Positions 1 to 7,971 of a DNA stretch of 64,000 nt are shown one piece after another. Positions within the stretch are counted from its first letter, which is position 1, and the number at the start of each line of letters is the position of its first letter. Source of the DNA: JAUUSJ01 sp051880475 (GTDB taxonomy: Bacteria > Bacillota > Clostridia > Lachnospirales > Lachnospiraceae); assembly GCA_051880475.1 (NCBI GenBank), contig JBJEOA010000007.1:8457-72456 (forward strand), read 5' to 3'. The notes below the pieces were generated by a model. It ran no database searches, was not told the DNA's origin, and worked only from the letters and a program-made list of their open reading frames with translations. The translations under genes were made by a program, and so were the position numbers.

Positions 1-490
1 AATCTAGCAACCCAGGATAAATATCATCCATCGCTAAATCTTTTAGTATCTCCATCAGATGAATTGCAATTTCATACAATATTCCAATATCAATATGATA
101 TTTCTCTATATTTTCCTTCTGGAATATTTGATTTAGAGTAATACCCTCAAACGGTAATTTCTCACAAGTATAGCCAACCGTATACGAATCTTCCCCTTCC
201 TCTAATAACACCGTCTGCTTTGGAAGAAGAAGATAATCTTTTTTGCGAACTTTCTTTGCGAAAGGATGATTGGAACATAAAAAAATTATTTTATTTTCTA
301 ATTCGCTATTATTTTCCTTTGCAGTAATTAACTTTATCAGCTCATCCTCATTACTTTCATAATAGTAATAATCTTGTGTTGAAATTTCTTCATTCTTTTT
401 TAAAAGCTTTTTTTTATTTATTTCCTCCCCCGTTTCTGGAAGGGAATATTTATATATTTTATGAGTATTTACTAAAGATACGGTTTCCAT
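1..490 (-). CDS. Kinase-like protein, C-terminus beyond the window edge
   Basis: Partial gene: 163 codons are visible from an ATG at 490 (preceded by AGGAGAG) and the frame stays open to base 1. The visible part is hydrophilic and has no signal peptide. Residues 85-160 (KKDYLLLPKQ, then VGYTCEKLPFEG, then a helical stretch ending DDIYPGLLD) resemble the hinge and alpha-E region of the diverged kinase fold seen in vWA/PP2C-linked kinases, but no catalytic loop lies inside the window, so this is inference. It is the last visible gene of the PP2C-kinase-vWA run, 48 bp downstream of the vWA gene and on the same strand, so it is probably a fourth member of that operon. An unrelated hypothetical protein remains possible. 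Confidence 0.6.
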   Translation of the reverse strand, partial: METVSLVNTHKIYKYSLPETGEEINKKKLLKKNEEISTQDYYYYESNEDELIKLITAKENNSELENKIIFLCSNHPFAKKVRKKDYLLLPKQTVLLEEGEDSYTVGYTCEKLPFEGITLNQIFQKENIEKYHIDIGILYEIAIHLMEILKDLAMDDIYPGLLD

Positions 491-537
491 CTTTTTCTCT
501 CTCCTAAACTTCTTTTTGTTTTATTTTAATAAAATAG

Positions 538-1215
538 TTACGCTCCGATGGACACTCCCTTTACTAAATCTTTTAACGGTTTTACAATATTTTCATAGTC
601 CGAGTAGGAGAGTTTTCCAAGAATATCCTCAATCTCAATAAAAAATGGACTTCCCTCCTCGTCTATCTCCCCATTCATCCCCATAAAAGAAAAATCAAAT
701 GCTTCTCTGCTAAGCTCCTCTGTGCAAAAAAATACAACTGCTCCCACATTTTTTTGTGTAAGGTCTACATCACTTTTTTTGCTCTCATATGCATCTGAAA
801 ATACAATCATAACTTTACTACTTTTTGGGGGAAATTTATTAAGTGACATCATAAGTGCCTCTCTTATCGATTCCGCACCATCATTTGCTCCGCCGTATAA
901 TTTTACTCGTTTTAATTTTTTTAAAAAAAGAAAAATATCTGACGTAAAATCTTCTGCATTTTCTATCTTGATAACCTCATTTTCTTCTCCCTCTTGTAAG
1001 CTTCGAATTAATGTCATTCCAATCATCGGAATAACCTCGTATTTTACAAGCCATTCGACAATATTTTTTGCTGTAATATAGACAGCAGGATAAAGAGAAG
1101 ACATAGAGCTAGTCGCATCAATTACAAAATCTACATATAGCATATTTGCTTTTTCTGTCTCTTTTTTTATCTGTTCTTGAATTTTAATATCTATCTTTGG
1201 ATTTCTAGGCTCCAT
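538..1215 (-). CDS. vWA-domain protein (TerY-like)
   Basis: 225 residues, almost entirely one von Willebrand factor A domain. The metal-ion-dependent adhesion site is visible as D33-A-T-S-S37 (DxTxS, as in TerY-type proteins), with the third metal-loop aspartate in VMIVFSDAYE (D141) and a glycine-rich GGANDGAESI segment in between. There is no signal peptide or membrane helix, so it should be cytosolic. The start (GGGAGG, 7 bp upstream) overlaps the kinase stop by 11 bp, indicating translational coupling. vWA, Ser/Thr kinase and PP2C together form the known TerY-P type triad, in which the vWA protein is thought to scaffold or be a target of the kinase/phosphatase pair. Substrate unknown. Confidence 0.85.
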   Translation of the reverse strand: MEPRNPKIDIKIQEQIKKETEKANMLYVDFVIDATSSMSSLYPAVYITAKNIVEWLVKYEVIPMIGMTLIRSLQEGEENEVIKIENAEDFTSDIFLFLKKLKRVKLYGGANDGAESIREALMMSLNKFPPKSSKVMIVFSDAYESKKSDVDLTQKNVGAVVFFCTEELSREAFDFSFMGMNGEIDEEGSPFFIEIEDILGKLSYSDYENIVKPLKDLVKGVSIGA

Positions 1216-2428
1216 TTTTTCTTCCTCCCTCTATTTTCGTAATCGTTGTCTCGATACTTCCATACACAAACTTATCCCCGACTTTTACATCGTTTTGCGT
1301 CGATTCTCCCACTTTTTGACATGCCTTATCTAAAATAGCATACTTCATCTTATCGTTTACTCGATAAAAAGATAAAATATGCGCATTTAATACTCTATTT
1401 TTACTTCTCTCTTGTTTTGAGCCAATACAAATCGGAACAAAACGATAATTTTTTACCATAGGGCTATATTTTATACATCCCATTTTATAGGAAAACTGCA
1501 TTTTTTCAGAAGGTTCCTCCACTAAAAGCTCATCTAACATAAAGCCATATCCTTCTTTTTTTAAATAAGATTCAAAATCATCTATCACTTCATCAATCGT
1601 CTGATATCGCTCCTCCCGCCTTGCTATCATTTTTTGTAAAATACTGCGAATCTCTCCTGGCAATCCTTTCGTATCTTTTAAAGTATAAGAATACTCATTG
1701 CCAATCAAATATGTCTCTATCTCTTTTCTCCCATAAAAATGGTGTTTTTCCATATATAGAAAATAAAATACTAAGCCAAGTGAGTAAATATCCATAAGAG
1801 GAGTACATTCATGACTATTCCACGCCTGTGGCTCCGCATATCCTGGGGTACCTCTTTGCTTTCTCTGTGTCAATAAAGTTACATTACTCTCATGCAAATG
1901 TGCCCAGTCAAAGTCTATAATTTTTACAAATTCTCCATCTTTCGACGCCATAATATTTTCTGGTTTTAAATCTCTATGCACAATCGGATCACTTTCATAC
2001 ATAGAAAGATAATGATGAACTCCATATAAAATTTTTAATACAATTTTATGTTTAATTTCCATCGTCTCTTCTAGCGAATTCCCAAGTGGAGAAGAAAAAC
2101 GAATCAAATTTGACAAGTCCGGCTCGTCAATATATTCAATTAATGTAATAAAGCAGTTTCGCTTCTCATCAAACATCCCCCCATAAATTCGCACAATAAA
2201 CGGGGAGTAAAGTCTAACCTTACTTTCCTTATCTACAAATACATCCGAATTTTCACTGTAAATAATTTTTGCAAAATATTTTCTTTTTGTTTTTTTATCT
2301 CTCACAAGAAGTCCCTGTTTGCTTCCATGCTGATACACTTCTTTTTCTACGCAAAGTTCTATTCTTAGTTGCTTTTCTCCTACTTCAGGATCATTTATCC
2401 AGAGAAAAGTCTCTCCAATTTGAAACAT
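1205..2428 (-). CDS. Cytosolic Ser/Thr protein kinase
   Basis: 407 residues. The kinase domain covers about 25-290: ATP-binding lysine in KYFAKIIY (K54), catalytic loop HRDLKPEN (151-158), metal-binding IDFDWA (D172, DFD instead of DFG), activation segment GTPGYAEP (193-200, a variant APE motif) and DIYSLGLV (213-220). The glycine-rich loop is poorly conserved. Residues about 300-407 form an unassigned, beta-rich C-terminal domain. Unlike PrkC/PknB there is no membrane helix and no PASTA repeat, so the kinase is not an obvious cell-wall sensor. It follows the PP2C gene by 15 bp and overlaps the vWA gene. Likely the kinase that writes phosphothreonines read by the FHA protein at 7294-7815 and erased by the phosphatase; that link is inference from context. 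Confidence 0.93.
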   Translation of the reverse strand: MFQIGETFLWINDPEVGEKQLRIELCVEKEVYQHGSKQGLLVRDKKTKRKYFAKIIYSENSDVFVDKESKVRLYSPFIVRIYGGMFDEKRNCFITLIEYIDEPDLSNLIRFSSPLGNSLEETMEIKHKIVLKILYGVHHYLSMYESDPIVHRDLKPENIMASKDGEFVKIIDFDWAHLHESNVTLLTQRKQRGTPGYAEPQAWNSHECTPLMDIYSLGLVFYFLYMEKHHFYGRKEIETYLIGNEYSYTLKDTKGLPGEIRSILQKMIARREERYQTIDEVIDDFESYLKKEGYGFMLDELLVEEPSEKMQFSYKMGCIKYSPMVKNYRFVPICIGSKQERSKNRVLNAHILSFYRVNDKMKYAILDKACQKVGESTQNDVKVGDKFVYGSIETTITKIEGGRKNGA

Positions 2429-2443
2429 CTCATTCCTCCCAGT

Positions 2444-3304
2444 CTAAAAAAATCGTCGAAAAAAAGAAGATTTCTTTTTATTTTCTTTCTTCTCTTCCAC
2501 GAACTTTTCTTCCTCTATTTTCTCAATATATGCTTCCTTTGCCTCATTTTTCCCTCTATATAAAATCATTGTCTGATTGTCATTTTCTCCTTTTTGCACG
2601 GCATAATCAAAAATTGCAGAAATAATATCCGCATCCTCGTTCTCTAAAAGTATTTCTAATAATTCACTTTCTAAAAGTTCTCCAAAAGCTCCATCGCTTC
2701 CCATAAGAAATAAATCTTCCTCTCGGTAAGGCAGGCGAATCACATGAGGCTCCACTGGAGCATTTTTTCCAATAAACTGTGTCAGCAAGTTCTTTTTTTG
2801 ATAATAAGTCTCACTACCTCTTTTTATTTTATGCGTTCGAATTAACTGTTCCGCTACATTATCTTCTATCGTAAGTCTTTTTAACTTATTTCCTTCTAAT
2901 AAAAACGCAGGACTATCTCCACAGTTTGCGACAATCAGCTGATCCCAAAACAAAATAGCTGTCGTCAACGTTGTCCCACCGTAAATTCCCTTATCTAGGC
3001 CATACTGATATACTTCCTCATTAATTTCTTGAATTGCGCAATGAGAAAAAGAACAAAGCCCGTCAATTTGCTTCTTTAAGGAACAGCCACTAAATTTATC
3101 TCCCATAATAAACTCTAATAATTTATGCTGCCAAAGATGAATCGCCATCCTAGAAAACGCCTCTCCCTTTTCTAGCCCTCCCATTCCATCTGCCACAAGA
3201 TATACTTTAAGAGCAGCTTCTAAATTAATTCTATATTCCATATAGCAATAATGGTCTTGGTTATCTTTTCTTTTATTCTTTCTACTCTCCAAAAAAATGC
3301 CCAT
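2444..3304 (-). CDS. PP2C-type Ser/Thr phosphatase
   Basis: 286 residues with the full PPM/PP2C motif series: RKDNQD (12-17), VADGMGG (37-43), GGTTLTTAIL (109-118), ANCGDSPAF (126-134), GSDGAF (202-207) and ENDNQT (240-245). All metal-binding aspartates are present, so it should be active and dephosphorylate the neighbouring kinase and its substrates. After the catalytic domain comes a highly charged Glu/Lys tail of about 35 residues ending SSFFRRFF; there is no membrane helix, unlike actinobacterial PstP. The start has an excellent site (AAGGAGG). It is the first gene of the phosphatase-kinase-vWA run, and the structured 155-bp repeats lie just upstream of its start. Confidence 0.93.
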   Translation of the reverse strand: MGIFLESRKNKRKDNQDHYCYMEYRINLEAALKVYLVADGMGGLEKGEAFSRMAIHLWQHKLLEFIMGDKFSGCSLKKQIDGLCSFSHCAIQEINEEVYQYGLDKGIYGGTTLTTAILFWDQLIVANCGDSPAFLLEGNKLKRLTIEDNVAEQLIRTHKIKRGSETYYQKKNLLTQFIGKNAPVEPHVIRLPYREEDLFLMGSDGAFGELLESELLEILLENEDADIISAIFDYAVQKGENDNQTMILYRGKNEAKEAYIEKIEEEKFVEEKKENKKKSSFFRRFF

Positions 3305-3356
3305 ACCCCTTACCTCCTTACTTGTTTTCTAAATTCATTTGTAGTATACTAAAAAA

Positions 3357-3728
3357 GTCCCTGTCAAGCGACGAACTAAAACAAATTTATTTGTTTTTAG
3401 TTCGGCATTTGACAGACTAAACCGTATGAGCACGTAAAGCGATAGCTTAGAGTGCGAATACCGGTTTCGATTGTGGGAGTGCAAAGCACGAAACAATCGG
3501 ACTTTTTAAAAAAGTCCCTGACGCGACGAACTAAAACAAATTTATTTGTTTTTAGTTCGGCATTTGACAGACTAAACCGTATGAGCACGTAAAGCGATAG
3601 CTTAGAGTGCGAATACCGGTTTCGATTGTGGGAGTGCAAAGCACGAAACAATCGGACTTTTTAAAAAAGTCCCTGACGCGACGAACTAAAACAAATTTAT
3701 TTGTTTTTGGCTCGTCGCTTGACAGACT
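3357..3728. repeat. 155-bp tandem structured repeat array (2.4 copies)
   Basis: Units begin with GTCCCTG at 3357, 3514 and 3669 (periods 157 and 155); the third copy is cut after its first hairpin. Units 1 and 2 are almost identical. Each contains successive perfect or near-perfect hairpins. H1: outer arms CTGTCAA/TTGACAG around inner arms CGAACTAAAACAAAT (3361-3415). H2: GCAC..AAGC-gata-GCTT..GTGC (3430-3455). H3: CGATTGT..GTGC-aaa-GCAC..ACAATCG (3468-3499). H4: GGACTTTTT/AAAAAGTCC, which spans the unit junction (3499-3517). The last copy's right arm GTCGCTTGAC is the complement of the first copy's left arm GTCAAGCGAC, so the whole block is bounded by one large inverted repeat. No convincing gene lies inside. 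It fills the 470-bp gap between the divergent PP2C and small kinase genes. Confidence 0.9.
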
Positions 3729-3772
3729 AATAAACTAAATTACTATCATTATACTTTAAGAGGAGTGTTATT

Positions 3773-4453
3773 ATGTTTCCAAAAAATTTTGACCAACTAT
3801 CTTATCTTCATACTAGCAATCGCAGTCATCTTTTCCTAGTGACAGAGGGAAAATCCAAATACGTTATCAAAATCTCAAAAGAAACAACTCCTGCGTCACT
3901 TGAAGCATATCAAGATGAATATGAAACTTTCTCTAAAATCAGCCATCCCTCTATCCCTATGTATTTTGGGTATGAGCCTAATTTTTCAGCAAAAGGATTA
4001 CCAAGTGGTCAGGCACTTTGTATCGAATATTTAACTGGAACTTCCATGTCCTCTATCCCATATTTTAACACATCCGACTTAAAAAAGTATATACTAGATA
4101 TTGGAAATCTACTATCTTATTTATTAAATTTTGGTGTTCTCTATACAGATTTACACGAAAATAATATTTTAATTGAGGAAGATACAATCAAACTATTGGA
4201 TTTCACCTACGCCTATTATTTTTTGAGAAATCCTTCTCCCTCATACACACCAAATATCTGTTATGGTCTTGATTTAAGCTTAGATGGACAACAAATCCTC
4301 ATTCAGAGCCTCTCTCTCTTAATCAAGCGTCTTATAGATAATAAAGTTTCCAATCTTACCCCCTCACTTGGGGCAGTGCTACAAACAGGATTACATCCCC
4401 ACTCTTCCCTATTTTTCTATGATTTTTTAGAGATGATTGAGAATGTAATTTAA
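3773..4453 (+). CDS. Small atypical protein kinase-like protein
   Basis: 226 residues, the only plus-strand gene in the first 40 kb. It keeps a minimal kinase core: ATP-lysine in KYVIKISKE (K33), a hinge segment ALCIEYLTG, the catalytic-loop variant YTDLHENNIL (124-133, HRD replaced by YTD but with catalytic Asp and Asn kept) and the metal-binding variant LLDFTYA (DFT, 141-147). The C-lobe is very short, and the loop resembles the ABC1/RIO/Bud32-like or lipopolysaccharide-kinase style more than Hanks kinases. No membrane helix. The start is set by AGGAG 8 bp upstream. It sits between the PBP and PP2C genes in opposite orientation. Substrate unknown; it could be an inserted gene or an antagonistic partner of the main kinase. 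Confidence 0.75.
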   Translation: MFPKNFDQLSYLHTSNRSHLFLVTEGKSKYVIKISKETTPASLEAYQDEYETFSKISHPSIPMYFGYEPNFSAKGLPSGQALCIEYLTGTSMSSIPYFNTSDLKKYILDIGNLLSYLLNFGVLYTDLHENNILIEEDTIKLLDFTYAYYFLRNPSPSYTPNICYGLDLSLDGQQILIQSLSLLIKRLIDNKVSNLTPSLGAVLQTGLHPHSSLFFYDFLEMIENVI

Positions 4454-4489
4454 AATATACTCTTCATTTTACATAATAAAAAATTTAAA

Positions 4490-5887
4490 TTATTCAGTTT
4501 TCTTATTTATTCGATATAGTTTTTGATAGATGGAGGCAACGTCTTTTTTTAGGGAAATACCTGCCTCATCTGTCTTTAGATGATTCATACATACAATATA
4601 CTCAGGATTATCTGCCGGTGCATAAGAAACCATCCAGGCATTATTTGTTCCATTTCCTCTTTGTGCAGTACCAGTTTTTGCTGCAACTTTGAGGTCTTCA
4701 TATCCCTCCACATAGATACCATACTCATTTCCTGTATCTTTCATAATATCTGAAATTTTGTTTGCAATTTCTTTTGTAGTTGCCTCTGTCAAAACTTCTC
4801 TCTTTCCTGTCTTCTTGGCTTTTTTTCCGTCATGTATCTCCTTAATCAAATAAGGCTTTAGCATTTTTCCATCATTTGAAATGGCCTGTGTAATCATCGC
4901 CATATGAAGAGGAGTGACCAAGGTTTCTCCTTGACCAAACGCCGTCATAGCAAGCGTTAAATCAGAGTAGTTTCCTAAATCAAAATTAGAGCGAAGAGTA
5001 CAAAAATCAAGTTCAATATTTTCACCTAATAAAAACTGTTTTGCATTTTTCTCAAGCATGGAAGGACCAATTTTTAAAATTTCTGTCATAAAATAAACAT
5101 TAGAAGAATGAATAAATCCCTCTCGCAAAGTTAAACTTCCATACGCTGCTTTACTAGCGTTATGAACTTTTCTTCCCTCTACTTTCAAAAATCCTTCGTC
5201 CTCGACAATATCTTCCTCAAATCCAGAATCTAGTATTGTTGCGGCAGAAATAATTTTAAATATAGAACCTGGAATGGATGGATTTTGAAATGCATTTGAT
5301 AGAAGCATCCCGTCAGTATTTGCAATTTCTTCCCAATTTTTTTCAAGTTCATTATTATTATAAGATGGAGTAGAGGCTAAAGCCAAAATTTCTCCTGTCT
5401 TTGCATCAAGCACGACACAAGAACCTATGTTTCCCTCTAAAAGCTCATAAGCCTTCGTCTGAAGTTCACTGTCAATTGTAAGTGTCACATTACACCCCGT
5501 TTTATTCTCCCCACTAGAGTTTTCGCTATATGTCAGCTCTTTATCAAATGTTTTCTCAAGTCCTGCGGTTGAGTATGTCTTTGAATCATATCCGACTAAG
5601 TTGGCAAATGCCTTTGGATGGACATACGTTCTTTTTCCTCCCGCTTTTTGAGAAAAAGCAATTTTATTTCCTTTTCTGTCTAAAATGGAGCCTCTTATAT
5701 ATTCCTTTTCGTATTTGCTCCATACCGCTTTTGACTTTTTTTGATCTGCCTCTGCTGAAATTCCCGGCAATACGGCTGATATCCCTACGAGGGTTAATAT
5801 CATAAGTATTACACAAACGAGAGAGGCACTTTGCAATATTTGAGTCCTTCTTAATAAATTCAAAGTCTTTTCTTGCTTCTTCCCCAT
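4490..5887 (-). CDS. Class B penicillin-binding protein (PbpA/FtsI-like transpeptidase)
   Basis: 465 residues. One N-terminal membrane helix (about 21-40), then the short dimerisation region with the RGSILDRKG motif (65-73), then a transpeptidase domain with all three active-site motifs: S208-I-F-K211 (SxxK), SSN (261-263) and KTGT (404-407). It cross-links peptidoglycan stems outside the membrane. The length and reduced N-domain match the PbpA class paired with RodA/FtsW rather than large PBP2/FtsI. The ATG has a clear site (GGAAGGGAG) that lies inside the reading frame of the upstream ftsW-like gene, giving a 224-bp overlap. It is the last gene of the FHA-FtsW-PBP unit and convergent with the small kinase gene. 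Confidence 0.92.
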   Translation of the reverse strand: MGKKQEKTLNLLRRTQILQSASLVCVILMILTLVGISAVLPGISAEADQKKSKAVWSKYEKEYIRGSILDRKGNKIAFSQKAGGKRTYVHPKAFANLVGYDSKTYSTAGLEKTFDKELTYSENSSGENKTGCNVTLTIDSELQTKAYELLEGNIGSCVVLDAKTGEILALASTPSYNNNELEKNWEEIANTDGMLLSNAFQNPSIPGSIFKIISAATILDSGFEEDIVEDEGFLKVEGRKVHNASKAAYGSLTLREGFIHSSNVYFMTEILKIGPSMLEKNAKQFLLGENIELDFCTLRSNFDLGNYSDLTLAMTAFGQGETLVTPLHMAMITQAISNDGKMLKPYLIKEIHDGKKAKKTGKREVLTEATTKEIANKISDIMKDTGNEYGIYVEGYEDLKVAAKTGTAQRGNGTNNAWMVSYAPADNPEYIVCMNHLKTDEAGISLKKDVASIYQKLYRINKKTE

Positions 5888-7277
5888 TTTTCTCTCCCTT
5901 CCAATCTACATTTCCCGATATTCCAATGACCAAGGCCATCATAACAAAACAAACGACAAGCGAACTTCCACCACTTGAAATAAACGGCAATGTAATTCCA
6001 GTAAGTGGACACATTCCACAGCTTCCGCCTATAATAATCAAAGTCTGATAAAATAAGACAGATATAATCCCCACACAAACACCTTGGTGAAATCTATCTT
6101 TTCTCGTAATAAAAACTTTTAGTCCCTCTAGCCATAAAAGAACAAAAACGATGAAGACTAAAATCGCAATTAAAATTCCACATCTCTCAATTAATGCTGG
6201 ATATACCATATCGCTCGTCTTAACGGGAAGCTCAGTAATCGCGTCTGAGCCAAGCCATCCACCGAGCATAATGGCGTCTCTTCCTTTTAGAAGCTGATAG
6301 CCTCCTCCACCTGCGTCAGAGGCTGGGTCTAAGAAATACAAAAAACGATTTTGAATTTTTTGAAAATTTCTAAGATAAAACTGGACAATTCCTAAATTGG
6401 ACAAAAATTGACTTGTTTTTACCATTTTTTCTAAGAAAAATCCCAAAAATATAACGACACTACCTAGACCGACAAAACTAACAAAGGTAACAAAAAACAC
6501 TCGCAAATCTGGCACAAATAGAAATAAAAATACGAGAAATAAAAGAAAAATTAAAATTAAAGTACCAAATTCTCCCTGTGCAGTTAAAAAGAAGAAATGA
6601 CAAAACGTTACAAAAAATACTGAAATTATCCTTTTTTTAGACGGATTTTTTACACTACATAAAATTCCTGCAATCACTACTATATAAAGTAATTTATTCA
6701 CCTCACTAAGTTGCAAGGAAAATCCACCAATCATAATCCAGTTTCTTACACCGCCCCCCACAGCTCTCGCCATAACTAGTGTAATGATATAAAATAAAAT
6801 GGATATGTAAAATAGCGTTCGTATCATAAAATCTTTCGCTAATATTTTTCCCCATTTACTACAATAAAAACTAGAGGCTAAAATTGCTAGAACAAAAGCT
6901 AAAATATATTGAATTTGCAGACTCGCCATAGAGACACGCCCCTCAATATTTTCTGCATTTTTTAAAAACAGCTCTTGCTTAAAAATACTTTGAAGCATGA
7001 CTCCAACTGTGACAAGAACAATCGTATAATTTAATATTTTTATATTTCCATTATTTCTTTTAATGAAAAAATAAGATATCACTGTCATCAAAATCAATAT
7101 AAGAAGCATATCTAAGTATGGCTCCATAGATTTTTTAGGATATACAATAAGAAGCATTGCCACTTCTAGGAGAATCATATAAAATGCCGCAGTTTTATAA
7201 AAGAAAGAAAATATTTCCCTTACTTTTTGAATTTGACGACAAATTGCCCTATATCCACGTACATATAAAGGTTCCAT
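5664..7277 (-). CDS. FtsW/RodA/SpoVE-family peptidoglycan polymerase
   Basis: 537 residues from the ATG at 7277 (AAAGGATGG upstream); a longer frame to 7349 overlaps the FHA gene and lacks a site. About ten hydrophobic helices, with SEDS-family features: RNWIMIGGFSLQLSEVNK (the segment before the conserved Glu-Lys pair), the FGTL segment, the large extracytoplasmic loop and the C-terminal FISSGGSSL motif. It should polymerise lipid II glycan strands together with the adjacent PBP. An N-terminal cytosolic extension of about 30 residues is present. The last roughly 75 residues are very basic, lie beyond the usual SEDS end and are encoded within the PBP gene in another frame; whether they are made is uncertain. 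Confidence 0.92.
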   Translation of the reverse strand: MEPLYVRGYRAICRQIQKVREIFSFFYKTAAFYMILLEVAMLLIVYPKKSMEPYLDMLLILILMTVISYFFIKRNNGNIKILNYTIVLVTVGVMLQSIFKQELFLKNAENIEGRVSMASLQIQYILAFVLAILASSFYCSKWGKILAKDFMIRTLFYISILFYIITLVMARAVGGGVRNWIMIGGFSLQLSEVNKLLYIVVIAGILCSVKNPSKKRIISVFFVTFCHFFFLTAQGEFGTLILIFLLFLVFLFLFVPDLRVFFVTFVSFVGLGSVVIFLGFFLEKMVKTSQFLSNLGIVQFYLRNFQKIQNRFLYFLDPASDAGGGGYQLLKGRDAIMLGGWLGSDAITELPVKTSDMVYPALIERCGILIAILVFIVFVLLWLEGLKVFITRKDRFHQGVCVGIISVLFYQTLIIIGGSCGMCPLTGITLPFISSGGSSLVVCFVMMALVIGISGNVDWKGEKNGEEARKDFEFIKKDSNIAKCLSRLCNTYDINPRRDISRIAGNFSRGRSKKVKSGMEQIRKGIYKRLHFRQKRK

Positions 7278-7293
7278 CTTATGCCATCCTTTC

Positions 7294-7815
7294 TTACTTA
7301 TTTTCCTCAAAATATAACTCCGTATTTCCAAGAAAAACACAGAGGCCATCTCTAACCCGCACTTCTAATGTCTGCCTTCCATTTACAAAAATTTTATTTA
7401 AAGAATCCATATCCTTTAAAAGAATCGTTTCCCCCTCTTTTCTTATCTGTGCGTGGTGAGAACTCACACTATTATCATCAATCCAAAAATCGTTATCATC
7501 TGCCCTGCCAATGGTAAATGGATACTTATCTACTTCAATTTTATCTTCCAATCTTCCACCTGCATCTATCGTCCAAATATAAAAATCTACTTTATTATTT
7601 TTTCTTCTCTCTTGCTCTATCACTAAATCTGACGCAACCGTATCAGAAGAACGCTCCACTTTTGATTTCTCTTTTATTTCTTCTCTTTTTATACCATTCT
7701 CTTTTATTTCTTGGCTGGCAGTATACGCCTTCTCTAAACTTTTATTGGATTTTATAATAATACAAAGAATTAATAATATAACTAATGCTACCCCTATTTG
7801 TGCAAAAAAATCCAT
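7294..7815 (-). CDS. Membrane-anchored FHA-domain protein (FhaB-like)
   Basis: 173 residues: an N-terminal membrane helix (about 6-21), a charged linker, then a forkhead-associated domain (about 96-170). The phosphothreonine-binding signature is complete: G103-R104, S118-S-H-H121 and N140 with V-N-G (144-146). The layout (short helix, linker, single C-terminal FHA) is that of actinobacterial FhaB/FipA, which binds phosphorylated divisome partners. It starts the FHA-FtsW-PBP unit, 16 bp before the flippase start. Its ribosome site AAGGAGG is inside a perfect inverted repeat with upstream sequence. Expected role: recruiting kinase-phosphorylated proteins to the cell-wall synthase; inferred from family and order. 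Confidence 0.92.
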   Translation of the reverse strand: MDFFAQIGVALVILLILCIIIKSNKSLEKAYTASQEIKENGIKREEIKEKSKVERSSDTVASDLVIEQERRKNNKVDFYIWTIDAGGRLEDKIEVDKYPFTIGRADDNDFWIDDNSVSSHHAQIRKEGETILLKDMDSLNKIFVNGRQTLEVRVRDGLCVFLGNTELYFEENK

Positions 7816-7823
7816 AAAAAAAC

Positions 7824-7871
7824 CTCCTTTTCATTCCCGTACTTCTATCATAGCACTGTCATGAAAAGGAG
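7824..7871 (-). promoter_or_regulatory. Inverted repeat enclosing the Shine-Dalgarno of the FHA gene
   Basis: A perfect 11-bp inverted repeat: CTCCTTTTCAT at 7824-7834 and ATGAAAAGGAG at 7861-7871, separated by 26 nt. In the minus-strand transcript the upstream CUCCUUUUCAU can pair with AUGAAAAGGAG, which contains the ribosome-binding site of the FHA gene. This would hide translation initiation for the FHA-FtsW-PBP unit. The arms are seen; the regulatory role is inferred. Confidence 0.6.
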
Positions 7872-7917
7872 ACAATCATTTTAATTTCTTTGCTTTTACT
7901 AACTGTGAATTTTCCAC

Positions 7918-7964
7918 CAACGGATGCCTGCGAATTGCTCCGTTGCTTAGCAGCTCCCGCAATT
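7918..7964 (-). other. GC-rich structured intergenic segment with competing stems
   Basis: A GC-rich island in AT-rich DNA between the XRE-like and FHA genes. CAACGGA (7918-7924) pairs with TCCGTTG (7939-7945), while AATTGC (7933-7938) inside that loop can pair with GCAATT (7959-7964). The two stems cross, so they form either a pseudoknot or alternative folds. It may be a leader element, a processing site or a decayed repeat; no known riboswitch class is recognised. Confidence 0.4.
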
Positions 7965-7971
7965 TTGCAAA

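Noticed and set aside
3397..3651. 84-codon minus-strand frame
   Set aside because: It runs through two copies of the structured repeat and repeats its own peptide, with no ribosome site.
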